Below are positions 1 through 9,000 of a stretch of DNA of 64,000 nucleotides, piece by piece; the stretch's first letter is position 1; every line of letters starts with the position of its first letter. The DNA is from Leuconostocaceae bacterium ESL0958. GTDB taxonomy: Bacteria > Bacillota > Bacilli > Lactobacillales > Lactobacillaceae. The notes under the pieces were generated by a model. That model saw nothing but the letters and a program-made list of their open reading frames with translations. It was not told the DNA's origin and made no database searches. Location: the NCBI GenBank assembly GCA_029433265.1, contig JAQTHT010000001.1:124001-188000 (forward strand), written 5' to 3'. The position numbers and the translations under genes are program-made.

Positions 1-62
1 CTTCCGACAAAGAGGTCGGTTACTTTGATCTGAACAAGCAAAAGACCAATGTGCTACCATAA
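1..62 (+). CDS. C-terminal fragment of an unidentified protein
   Basis: An open frame enters from the left edge and ends at TAA 60-62. The visible tail reads SDKEVGYFDLNKQKTNVLP. Thirteen bases later ruvA begins, so this is probably the upstream member of the same transcription unit. In many lactic acid bacteria mutL precedes ruvA, but this tail does not resemble the usual MutL C-terminus, so I give no name. The frame contains no other stop in the visible part. Confidence 0.5.
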   Translation, partial: SDKEVGYFDLNKQKTNVLP

Positions 63-75
63 GTAAGGAGTTTGC

Positions 76-678
76 ATGTTTGAATATTTGAAGGGGATTG
101 TGACGGTCGTCGCACCCGGTTACCTGGTGGTTGAAAGCAAGGACGGGGTCGGCTACCGCCTGAACCCAGCCAATCCTTACGCCTATAATGAAGGACAGGA
201 AGTCCAAGTTTTCATTGAGCAGGTTGTCCGGGAAAATGAAGTGTCGCTCTATGGTTTTACAACGGCTGCTGAGAAAGCCCTTTTTAACAAACTGACTTCC
301 GTTTCGGGCATTGGACCTAAGTCTGCCCTGGCGATTTTAGCAGGGGCGGACGCGGGTTCACTCGCACAAGCAGTGGCCAATGATGACGTCGACTATCTGA
401 CCCAGTTCCCCGGGGTTGGCAAAAAGACAGCCCAGCAAATTGTGCTAGACTTGAAGGGCAAGCTTGATGACTGGCAGACAATGGCTGGTGGTACTACGTT
501 GCCATTAGATGATCAGGCCGGCCCTCAGCAGGCCCAACAGCTGGAAGATGCGCTGGCTGCCTTGGCGGCGCTTGGCTACAGCAATAAGGACATTGCTAAG
601 GTCAAAAAGCACTTAGCCAAGGAAAGCGGTAGCACGGAAGACCTGATTTCGCAGGCACTGAAGTTGCTTGTTTCCTAG
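76..678 (+). CDS. ruvA: Holliday junction DNA helicase subunit RuvA
   Basis: RuvA binds four-way DNA junctions as a tetramer and loads the RuvB motor for branch migration in recombinational repair. The 200-aa length is normal for the family. Domain I is an OB-fold at residues 1-65. Domain II carries two helix-hairpin-helix motifs, SGIGPKSALAILA around 79 and FPGVGKKTAQQIVLDLKGKL around 110. Domain III, which contacts RuvB, is the helical segment from about 153 (LEDALAALAALGYSNKDI), after an acidic/Gln-rich linker. AAGGAG at 65-70 precedes ATG 76. RuvB, usually the next gene, is absent here; a nucleoside kinase follows instead, so ruvB must lie elsewhere. Confidence 0.96.
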   Translation: MFEYLKGIVTVVAPGYLVVESKDGVGYRLNPANPYAYNEGQEVQVFIEQVVRENEVSLYGFTTAAEKALFNKLTSVSGIGPKSALAILAGADAGSLAQAVANDDVDYLTQFPGVGKKTAQQIVLDLKGKLDDWQTMAGGTTLPLDDQAGPQQAQQLEDALAALAALGYSNKDIAKVKKHLAKESGSTEDLISQALKLLVS

Positions 679-718
679 TTGTCGGCAACTAGGGCAAAAC
701 TAATCGATTGGAGTAGGT

Positions 719-1354
719 ATGGTGATTATTACAGCAGGGATGATTGGTGTCGGTAAGACGACCTTGACCAAGTTATTAGCAGACCATTACGGTACGGAGG
801 CTTTCTATGAACCAGTGGGGGACAATCCCGTGCTGCCACTGTTTTACCGGGATCCCAAGCAGTATGGTTTTCTGCTTCAGATTTTCTTCTTGAACCGCCG
901 CTTTGCCATGATTAAACAGGCGTTGGCTAATGACAACAATGTCTTGGACCGGTCCATTTACGAAGATGAGCTGTTTACAGAGGAAAATCACCGGGATGGC
1001 AACATTTCGGATATGGAAATGGCCACTTACCATGACCTTTTGCAGCGGATGATGGCTGAGTTACAGGCCCTGCCCAAAAAAGCACCCGATCTTATGGTTT
1101 ATGCGGATGCTGATTTTGAAACCATCCTAGCTCGGATTAAGAAACGCGGTCGCGAGTATGAGCAGTTTGAAGAAAACGACGACCTCTACCGTTATTACCA
1201 CAAAATGTGGACGGCCTATCAATCCTGGTTCGATTCTTACCATGAATCGGCTAAAATTAAAGTCGATTTGCAAAAGTATGACTTGGAAGATCCGGCCAAC
1301 CAACGAATCGTCCTGCAGCAAGTCGATGAGGCATTGGCCAAAATTCGTTCTTAA
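719..1354 (+). CDS. Deoxynucleoside kinase (dAdo/dGuo kinase family)
   Basis: This cytoplasmic enzyme of the dNK family salvages deoxyadenosine, deoxyguanosine or deoxycytidine by ATP-dependent 5'-phosphorylation. The protein has 211 aa. A P-loop GMIGVGKTT lies at residues 7-15, the substrate-site DRSIYED around 77 contains the family's DRS signature, and the lid helix RIKKRGREYEQF lies around 140. Lactobacilli often carry a dAK/dGK pair of subunits; only one copy is visible, so the exact substrate is open. An SD-like GGAG stands just before ATG 719. It lies 40 bp after ruvA and is closed by two consecutive hairpin terminators. Confidence 0.88.
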   Translation: MVIITAGMIGVGKTTLTKLLADHYGTEAFYEPVGDNPVLPLFYRDPKQYGFLLQIFFLNRRFAMIKQALANDNNVLDRSIYEDELFTEENHRDGNISDMEMATYHDLLQRMMAELQALPKKAPDLMVYADADFETILARIKKRGREYEQFEENDDLYRYYHKMWTAYQSWFDSYHESAKIKVDLQKYDLEDPANQRIVLQQVDEALAKIRS

Positions 1355-1364
1355 AACAGTTATC

Positions 1365-1389
1365 AAGCACAAGGTACTTGTGCTTTTTT
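1365..1389 (+). terminator. Rho-independent terminator after the nucleoside kinase
   Basis: Arms AAGCACAAG (1365-1373) and CTTGTGCTT (1377-1385) form a 9-bp perfect stem with loop GTA, followed by a T run to 1389. Confidence 0.85.
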
Positions 1390-1396
1390 GCTAACA

Positions 1397-1430
1397 GAAG
1401 TCAAGCCTAACAAGGGGTTGGCTTCTTTTT
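1397..1430 (+). terminator. Second tandem terminator
   Basis: GAAGTCAA (1397-1404) pairs with TTGGCTTC (1418-1425) with one G-U pair, followed by five T. Together with the previous hairpin it insulates the adhesin region from ruvA. Confidence 0.6.
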
Positions 1431-1501
1431 GATTTTGTGCATTTTTTCAGGAAAGGAAACTAGCGTACATGGGCACGAGCAAGTGTTTTTCACAATCTTT
1501 T

Positions 1502-1530
1502 TTGTTAAATTATTAAAGATTTGGTAAAAT
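1502..1530 (+). promoter_or_regulatory. Promoter of adhesin 1
   Basis: TTGTTA (1502-1507), a 17-bp spacer and TAAAAT (1525-1530), 38 bp before the ATG at 1569. SD AAAGGA at 1556-1561. Sigma-A type. Confidence 0.7.
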
Positions 1531-1568
1531 AGACCGGATATCTTTTATAAAAAATAAAGGAATGGGTT

Positions 1569-4500
1569 ATGCGAGCAGGGCAATTACAACAAAATAAAGT
1601 CGCAAAGTCAGGTAAGTTTTTCTTATTTGCAGCCTTGACGACCTTTTCAGCAGCCGGACTGGCACAAATGAACCAAGAATCACTGGGATCTTTCTGGCCT
1701 GATGGCACCGCCACAGCTGATGAGCATGCGGTCGGCCAGCAGTCGCAGCAAGTGCTATCCCAGTCTGCCCAAACAGCGGCAGCGCAAAACGAACAAGACA
1801 AACAAGGGCAGTCACAGGCAAACACGACAGCAGCCAGTGCTAGCAGTGATGAGGCAAACAACGAGAATGAGTTGGATAAGCTGCATGCGCTGGAAAATCG
1901 CTTTGGGAATGTCAACAATCAGGCCAATACGGCAACTGCCGACCAGCAGGAGGCAAAGGGCAAAACCCTGGTACCGGATGACACACTGCGGGCGGCTTTT
2001 GCCAAGACACTTGGCGTGTCCGGGGATGACTTGACGGCAGACCTGCTGGCCAAGGTTCAGTCCTTGCAGATTGATAGTGGCCGTATTAGCTCTTTTGCCG
2101 GCCTTCATTATGCACAAAATCTAGAAAGTCTGACGATCTTGGGTCCTACGCAAACTAGCAACCAGGATCAGCAGAATATCGCGAGCTATGACCAGCAGCC
2201 AGCAGCGGATCACTACCATGCTGCGTCGGGAACGGCGGATCTGTCAGGTGCACAGTCTCAGGCTGATGCGGCCGAACTGGGTCAGCTGTCCAAGCTCAAG
2301 TTTATCCAAATGACGGGCTTGGGCTTAACGGATACCAACCTGCTCAAGCAGCAAATCCAAAATAATCCTCAGTTGCAGTCCGTCTATTTGAACCAAAATC
2401 AGATTCGGGACTGGGGTGCCTTTGCTGGACAGTCCTTGCCGGGCCTGAAAATTTTGAACTTGGCAGGCAATCAGGTCACTAATTTGGCAGCCGTTCAAAC
2501 AATGTCGCTGCCATCTTTGACGGCTTTGGATATTAGCCAAAACCAGATTCAGGACTTATCGCCCGTGACCGCCGCGTCCCTTACGAGCCTGAAATATTTG
2601 GCAGCCAACCATAATCAGCTGACGGATGTGTCAACGCTGAAGGAAAGTGGTCTCAAGCAGTTAGCTTTCCTTGATCTAAGGGACAATCATTTAACAAACT
2701 TACAGGCTCTCTCTGGACTCTATGCCCGCTATCCGGCACTTCGGACGTTAAAATTAGACCATAATCGCTTGCAAGACTTGAGTTTCATGGATGGTTACCA
2801 TTTGAATGGCGACACCTCAGCTGTCGATCAGCAGGCACAGCAGACCGTGAAGATGGTGAAGCCGCAAAGCAATGATCAGCAAAATGTCGCTATCCCACTG
2901 CCCATTAAGACCAGTCTCTTATTTAATAGTCGCGGTTATTACCAGGCCTATGCCGATACGACGGGGGATTCGTTGGCCATTTCCGATCTGTCCAACGATG
3001 TGGTTGGGCTGCAACTTTATGATGGGAGTTATTTGCCAGCTTCTGGTAAACTAGATGGTGATAACTACGATGTTCAATCACTCGTCGTTGCCGCTTCAGC
3101 CAAAGAGCAGCCCCAAAAACTGACTTTCCGTTGGCTCGGCGCTGACGGCCGTTTCCGGGGGGCGCAAGAGATGGATTTAAACTGGGTGGATCCCGTTCAA
3201 CCAGTGATTAATGCCGATGATCGCACGGTGGCTTTGCAAACGACCTTTCATCCAAAGGATTTGGTCACAGCCCATGATTTGCAAAATGACGGCCAAGCGG
3301 CCGTTGATTTAACGGACAAAATTGAAGTGATTGACAACCAGGTCAACACGAATGCCATTGGCTCCTATCCTGTTGTTTATAAGGTCACCAACCAGTACGG
3401 CTTGTCCACCGAAAAGAAGGTCATGGTCACGGTTGCCGATCCCAAAATGCAACCCCACTGCTATTGTGTTTGTGAGCCAGCTCCTACGAACGCAAATGGC
3501 CAAAACGGTACGAACAATAATAGCAATAATGCTGGCAATAACGGCGTGACGGTTAATACTGGTTCTGGTAACAACGCTGGTTCCAGCAATAACAATAATA
3601 ATCAGAACAATGCTGGTAATAACGGTGTGACGGTTAATACCAATCCAGGCACTGACAATGGTGGTATGACGAACACCAATAACAACAGTAATAATGCTGG
3701 TAATAACGGCGTGACTGTTAATACCGGTGCTGATAACAATGCTGGCTCCAGTAATAACAATAACAACGAGAACAGTGCTGGTAATAATGGCGTAACTGTT
3801 AATACTAACCCAAGTACTGGCAAGGGTGGTACGACGAACACTAATAACAATAGTAATAGCGCTGGCAATAACGGTGTGACTGTTAATACCAACCCAGGCA
3901 CTGGCAATGGTGGCACAACCAACATCAATAACAATAGTAATAGCGCTGGCAATAACGGTGTGACTGTTAATACTGGTTCTGGTAACAGTGCTGGCTCCAG
4001 TAATAACAATAACAACGAGAACAGCGCTGGTAATAACGGCGTAACTGTTAATACTGGTTCTGGTAACAGTGCTGGCTCCAGTAATAACAATAACAACGAG
4101 AACAGCGCTGGTAATAATGGCGTAACTGTTAATACTAACCCAAGTACTGGCAATGGTGGTACAACAAACACCAACAACAGTAATAGTGCTGGTAATAACG
4201 GTGTGACTGTTAATACTGGTGCTGGTAACAGTGCTGGCTCCAGTAATAACAATAACAACGAGAACAGTGCTGGTAATAATGGCGTAACTGTTAATACTGG
4301 TTCTGGTAACAGTGCTGGCTCCAACAATAACAATAATAACCAGAACAGCGCTGGTAATAACGGTGTTACGGTTAATACCAATCCAGGCACTGGCAATGAT
4401 AGCACGACGGACACCAACAATAATGGTGCCGGCAACGCTGGTGCCACTAGCAGCAATAATAACCAGAACAGTGCTGGCGATAATGGCGTAACTGTTAATA

Positions 4501-5915
4501 CTGATTCTGGTAACAACGCTGGTGGCGGTAACAGCGATAATAACCAGAATGGTGCTAGTAATCATGGCGTCACGGCGAACACCAATCCCACCACTGGGCA
4601 TGGTGGCGTGACAAGCACCACCAACAATAGTAATGACGCTGGTAGCACTGCTGGTTCCAGTAATAACAACCAGAACAATGCCGACGATAACGGTGTCGCG
4701 GGCAACACTAACCCAAGTATTGATAATGCTGGTTCAACAAACACCAACAACAATAGCAACGATGCTGGCAATAACGGCGTGACTGCTAATACTGGTTCTG
4801 GCAATGGGAACGACTCCAGCAACAGCAATAAAAACCAGGGCACTGCTGGTTCCGACAGCAACAATGATCAAAACGGTACTAGCACACCGACTGATAATAA
4901 CGGCAATAGCCACCAAGACGCCGTCAATAACAATCAAAACAGTGCGGCCAATGGTGGTGTAGCAGTTCATGCTAATCAGAATATTGCTGCTGGCAGTGGT
5001 CAAAGCAATTCGAATGCCGATAGTAGTGATGACAACAATCATGCTAATGGCTCGATGAATGCCGCTGCTAATCACACAAATGATCAAAGCCCAGCTACTG
5101 ACAATCAGGATCAAAGAGGGAAGCATCTGGCCACCACGCATCCGAATGCTGCCGCTGATCATGATGGTCATAGTACGGATGCGCAGTCAGCCCAACAGAA
5201 TCACCAAAATGGGGTTGGTAACATTGATGTGAAAGGGGATAAGAACCGGCAACAAGCAACGAATCCAACGGACCAGGAAGGTGTGAGCGGACAGCCACAG
5301 GACAACCAAAAGCAAACGGCTCACCAAACTGATGCCGGACAATCGGCTGCTGGTCATTCCAATCAGGGGATGGCTGGTAACCCAGGGGCTCAAACTGACA
5401 GTCAGTCGGATCGACCAGTACAGCCAAAAAGTACCGTCTATTCTGACCAGTCACAATTGAGCAATGGCAATGGTGGGACAAATGTTCACACGAAGCCTAC
5501 TGCGGATCAAACGTCCGACTACAGGAAGACAGCATCAGCTAATACGGCTCAGTTCAATGACAAAGAGTCAGAACGGATGGGCGTCCCAGTTGGTAGCAAG
5601 GAATCTGATCTGCAATTTGGACAGCAGCCCAGCTGGCAGCAAGCGTTCACAAACGCTGCAGCAAACCAAAATCGTCAGCAGGCAATCCCCGCTTCCTGGC
5701 CATCAGGACGGTCGATGACAAATGACGCTGCAGTGAATGAAGTAACTAATTTGTCTCGTATTGCAAAGCGAAAGCAAGCAGAATTGCCTGCAACCGGTGC
5801 AGAATCAGAACGGCGAACTGAAAAATTTGCAACAACCGGTGTTTTTGCAAGTAGTACCATGGCGCTCAGCCTCTGGTTCTTAGCAGCTAAAAAAAGAAAA
5901 GATGAGGAAGCCTAG
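1569..5915 (+). CDS. Giant LRR surface adhesin 1, Asn-rich stalk, LPATG anchor
   Basis: A 1448-aa predicted cell-wall-anchored surface protein. Residues 1-33 form a long signal peptide of KxYKxGKxW character (NKVAKSGKFFLFA, then a hydrophobic stretch ending LAQ). A Ser/Gln/Ala-rich linker reaches about 125. An LRR cap ([19 protein letters not shown]) and internalin-like LRRs span about 135-430 (e.g. LKILNLAGNQVTNLAAV). An Ig-like (DUF5011-type) domain lies at about 550-625, and a Cys-x-Cys-x-Cys cluster at 631-635. An Asn-rich tandem stalk (about 645-1080), a degenerate Asn/Gln/Asp region, LPATG at 1406-1410, a hydrophobic segment and a KKRKDEEA tail follow. This is the standard sortase substrate layout. 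The ligand is unknown; adhesion is inferred from the architecture. It is transcribed alone. Confidence 0.88.
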   Translation: MRAGQLQQNKVAKSGKFFLFAALTTFSAAGLAQMNQESLGSFWPDGTATADEHAVGQQSQQVLSQSAQTAAAQNEQDKQGQSQANTTAASASSDEANNENELDKLHALENRFGNVNNQANTATADQQEAKGKTLVPDDTLRAAFAKTLGVSGDDLTADLLAKVQSLQIDSGRISSFAGLHYAQNLESLTILGPTQTSNQDQQNIASYDQQPAADHYHAASGTADLSGAQSQADAAELGQLSKLKFIQMTGLGLTDTNLLKQQIQNNPQLQSVYLNQNQIRDWGAFAGQSLPGLKILNLAGNQVTNLAAVQTMSLPSLTALDISQNQIQDLSPVTAASLTSLKYLAANHNQLTDVSTLKESGLKQLAFLDLRDNHLTNLQALSGLYARYPALRTLKLDHNRLQDLSFMDGYHLNGDTSAVDQQAQQTVKMVKPQSNDQQNVAIPLPIKTSLLFNSRGYYQAYADTTGDSLAISDLSNDVVGLQLYDGSYLPASGKLDGDNYDVQSLVVAASAKEQPQKLTFRWLGADGRFRGAQEMDLNWVDPVQPVINADDRTVALQTTFHPKDLVTAHDLQNDGQAAVDLTDKIEVIDNQVNTNAIGSYPVVYKVTNQYGLSTEKKVMVTVADPKMQPHCYCVCEPAPTNANGQNGTNNNSNNAGNNGVTVNTGSGNNAGSSNNNNNQNNAGNNGVTVNTNPGTDNGGMTNTNNNSNNAGNNGVTVNTGADNNAGSSNNNNNENSAGNNGVTVNTNPSTGKGGTTNTNNNSNSAGNNGVTVNTNPGTGNGGTTNINNNSNSAGNNGVTVNTGSGNSAGSSNNNNNENSAGNNGVTVNTGSGNSAGSSNNNNNENSAGNNGVTVNTNPSTGNGGTTNTNNSNSAGNNGVTVNTGAGNSAGSSNNNNNENSAGNNGVTVNTGSGNSAGSNNNNNNQNSAGNNGVTVNTNPGTGNDSTTDTNNNGAGNAGATSSNNNQNSAGDNGVTVNTDSGNNAGGGNSDNNQNGASNHGVTANTNPTTGHGGVTSTTNNSNDAGSTAGSSNNNQNNADDNGVAGNTNPSIDNAGSTNTNNNSNDAGNNGVTANTGSGNGNDSSNSNKNQGTAGSDSNNDQNGTSTPTDNNGNSHQDAVNNNQNSAANGGVAVHANQNIAAGSGQSNSNADSSDDNNHANGSMNAAANHTNDQSPATDNQDQRGKHLATTHPNAAADHDGHSTDAQSAQQNHQNGVGNIDVKGDKNRQQATNPTDQEGVSGQPQDNQKQTAHQTDAGQSAAGHSNQGMAGNPGAQTDSQSDRPVQPKSTVYSDQSQLSNGNGGTNVHTKPTADQTSDYRKTASANTAQFNDKESERMGVPVGSKESDLQFGQQPSWQQAFTNAAANQNRQQAIPASWPSGRSMTNDAAVNEVTNLSRIAKRKQAELPATGAESERRTEKFATTGVFASSTMALSLWFLAAKKRKDEEA
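3508..4800 (+). repeat. Asn-rich tandem repeat array in adhesin 1
   Basis: About 14 imperfect units of 26-28 codons each contain a copy of NNGVTVNT (starts near 3538, 3619, 3700, 3784, 3868, 3952, 4033, 4117, 4195, 4276, 4357). Two unit types alternate: one continues with Gly/Ser (TGSGNSAGSSNNNN), the other with NPGTGNGGTTNT. The spacing is 78-84 bp. The units at 3950-4140 are almost identical in DNA, pointing to recent expansion. Copies degrade towards 4800. Confidence 0.88.
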
Positions 5916-5930
5916 CTTGCTTCATCAATG

Positions 5931-5953
5931 AAAGCCCTTTTGGGGCTTTTTTT
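5931..5953 (+). terminator. Terminator of adhesin 1
   Basis: AAAGCCC (5931-5937) pairs with GGGCTTT (5943-5949), followed by T to 5953. Confidence 0.85.
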
Positions 5954-5961
5954 ATTAATTT

Positions 5962-5990
5962 TTTATTAAAATAGCAGTATGTGCTATACT
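5962..5990 (+). promoter_or_regulatory. Promoter of adhesin 2
   Basis: TTTATT (5962-5967), 17-bp spacer, TATACT (5985-5990). The stretch from the T/A-rich -35 region through the SD (GAGCGAGGA, 6012-6020) is strongly similar to that before adhesin 3, so the promoter was copied with the gene. Confidence 0.6.
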
Positions 5991-6026
5991 TTACTAAGAT
6001 TAAGTAAAATTGAGCGAGGAATTTTC

Positions 6027-9000
6027 ATGCCTGCAAGAGAAAAAGCACACTATAAAATGTTCAAATCCGGTAAATTCTGGGTCTTTGCCACGGTTACGGC
6101 CTTTACGGCGGCCGCCGCAGCGCAGACCAATCGGTTAAATTGGCTACCAATGGGTCAAGGAATGACTGCCGCCGCCAGTGACAGCACCATTCAGCAACAG
6201 GGACAAACAGTTGCTTTGCCAACAGGCCAAGCAACTAAAGACGATAGCCAGGTGGAAAAGAATACTGCTCAGACAGCAACGGCAGCTGTCAAATCATCTG
6301 ACAGCAGCAAACAGTCTAGCGCCCAGTCATCTTTGTCTAGCAACAAGCAAGCTACAGACCAGCAAACAGTGACGACGCAAACGCAAGCAGCAGATGATAG
6401 CAAAACAAGTACTGACCAATCTCAGTCCGGGCAGCAAACGCAGACGGCAACCAGTACAAGCGCACAAAGTGGTAGCGATCAGAAACAGCAGACAAATCAA
6501 AATACTAGCAATCAGCCGGCTGCCAGCACTAGTTTTGATTCTTCCGACCAGTTGACCAATCGGATGGCAGATGATAACAACAGTGGTACTACTAGCACTA
6601 ACAGTAGTGAAAACAATGGGGCTAACAACAGCGCCAATAGCACTGACGCCAAAGGGAAAGCGCTGGTGCCTGATGATACCCTACGAACTGCTTTGGCGCA
6701 GGCTGCTAATGTGTCAGCTGATGACTTAACCGCAGACCAGTTGGCTAATTTGAAAGCCCTTAAAATCACTTCCGGAAAAATTACTTCCTTACAGGGGTTG
6801 GAGTATGCTAAAAGTCTGGAAAGTCTGACCATCATTGGTAGTGGCAAACAAGACGTTGATGAATCAGACAATACTGGTAACTACTCCTACATGGGCTTTT
6901 ACCAAGAAAGCCAGCCGTCTTATCAATATGCTACTGATAAGGGGACTGCGGACGTATCGGCCGTATTAAATGATGAGCAATTGCAACCATTGAACCAACT
7001 GTCAAAGTTGAAATTCATACAATTGACTGGACTCGGCATTCAGGATCCCAAACTGCTTTTACATCAGATTCAAAGCAAGCAAAATTTGGAAACTGCTTTT
7101 TTTGATAAAAATGAATTGGATAATATGAATGCCTTTCAAGGCATTCATATGGATCAGCTGAAGACGCTCTCCCTTGCCGCCAATAACATTACAGATATTT
7201 CGGTGATGAAGGACCTTGATTTACCACAGTTAAAGGGGTTGGACCTTAGTTATAACCAAATCAGTGATGTCAGTCCGATTACCCAATCAAAATTAACTAG
7301 CGTTCAGGTGCTACTGGCTGATCATAACCGTATTCAGAACGTCGATGCGTTTAAAGATTCGACCTTTACGAACTTGCATTGGTTGTCTGCACGTGATAAT
7401 CAGATTCAAAACATTGCCATTATGAAGGGATTAAGTAGTCGCTATCCTAATTTGCATACCTATCGAATTGATCATAATGAAATCTCAGATACGACGCCGA
7501 TGGACGGCTATAATTTCAATTCCGATACAAGCGCATATAATCAAGACTACAATCAACAGGTGACCTTAGTTAAGCCCAGTGAAGGTCAAAAGGTTGAAAT
7601 TCCCATGCCCATCAAAACCATTGACATCCAGTGGAAAGATTGGTGGCACGGCAATAGTGATCCAAGTGGTCAGTCCCTTCACTTAAGTAATTTGCCAGAG
7701 TCAGTGACAGAGGTACGACTCTACGATGGTAGCATTCAATCAGTGGCTGATGCTGAAGAGGACAATGACAACGACGATTTTACAGGAGTGAAGTCCTTTC
7801 TCCTACCAGTAAAGACTAATCAAGCATTACCACAAAAGTTTTCATTTTCCTGGGCTGGTGCAGCGTATCGTTTCACCGGAACTGCCAACTTAACTTTGAA
7901 CTGGGTCGATTCAGTGGCGCCCGTCCTCAATGCAAGTGATCAAACAATTTCAGCGGGGGACCAGTTTAACCCGCTTACTGGCGTGACAGCTTATGACCAG
8001 CAGCAGGACGGCAGTGCACAGGTCGACTTGACCAACGACATTCAGGTTGTCGACAATCAAGTGAACAGTGAGCAGCCTGGGCAGTATACCGTTCATTATC
8101 AGGTCAAAAACAGTCGGGGCTTAACGACGGATAAAACCATCACGGTGACGGTTGTTGCCCGCGGACCGCTGGGACCAGATAGTCCTGATTTACCTGATTC
8201 GGTTAAGAAGGAGTTGACCAAGGACGTCACCCGGACCGTGAACTTTATCGATGATAAGGGCAATGTGCTGGCTCCTACGCAGCAAGCAACGGTCCATTTC
8301 CAGCGAACGGCTAGCTATCAGGAAGCGCAAAAACAGTACGTGCCTAATAACGACTGGCACGTTGTCGGTGAACCAAGCACTTTTGCAGCAGTGGATGTGA
8401 ATCAAGCGGTTGATAGTAGTCAATACGAGACTGCAAAGATTACCGTTAACGGGCAAAAGGCAGCGGCTGTTACTGCGGAAACGCCAACAGCGGATTCAGC
8501 CAACGAAAACATTCTGGTGACTTATCAAGACAAAATTAGTCCGGTCGGTCCGAATACGCCCAACATGCCCAAAAAGGTAACGGACAACTTGTCTAAGGAT
8601 GTCACTCGCACGGTCACCTTCGTTGATGCTCGGGGCAACAGCCTGGCAGCAGCAGAAAAGGCCACGGTTCACTTGGAGCGCACGGCGGACTACAACTATG
8701 CAACCGGCGAAGTAAGTTATCACAATGATTGGCATATCGTTGGTGAGACAGGGTCTTTCTCGGCAGTCGACGTGGACCAGGCAGTTGATAGCAGTAAGTA
8801 TGTTGATCCAAAAATTACGATTAATGGCAAAGAGGCGTCGGCTATCGAATCAGAAACGCCAACGGCCGAGTCAGCTGACGAAAACATTGTTGTGACTTAT
8901 CAAGATAAAACCAGTCCAGTTGGCCCCAACACACCAAACGTTCCCAAGACGGTTACGGATAATCTTTCTAAGGATGTTACTAGAACAGTTAACTTCGTTG

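Noticed and set aside
3309-4601. Long open frames (304 and 430 aa) on the complement of adhesin 1
   Set aside because: They arise because repeat units are multiples of three, so any frame without a stop in one unit stays open. They are low-complexity Ile/Thr/Val or Leu/Pro chains without SD or promoter.
5979-6026. Earlier start for adhesin 2
   Set aside because: The extra codons cover the -10 region and SD; ATG 6027 has the correct SD spacing and gives a proper signal peptide.
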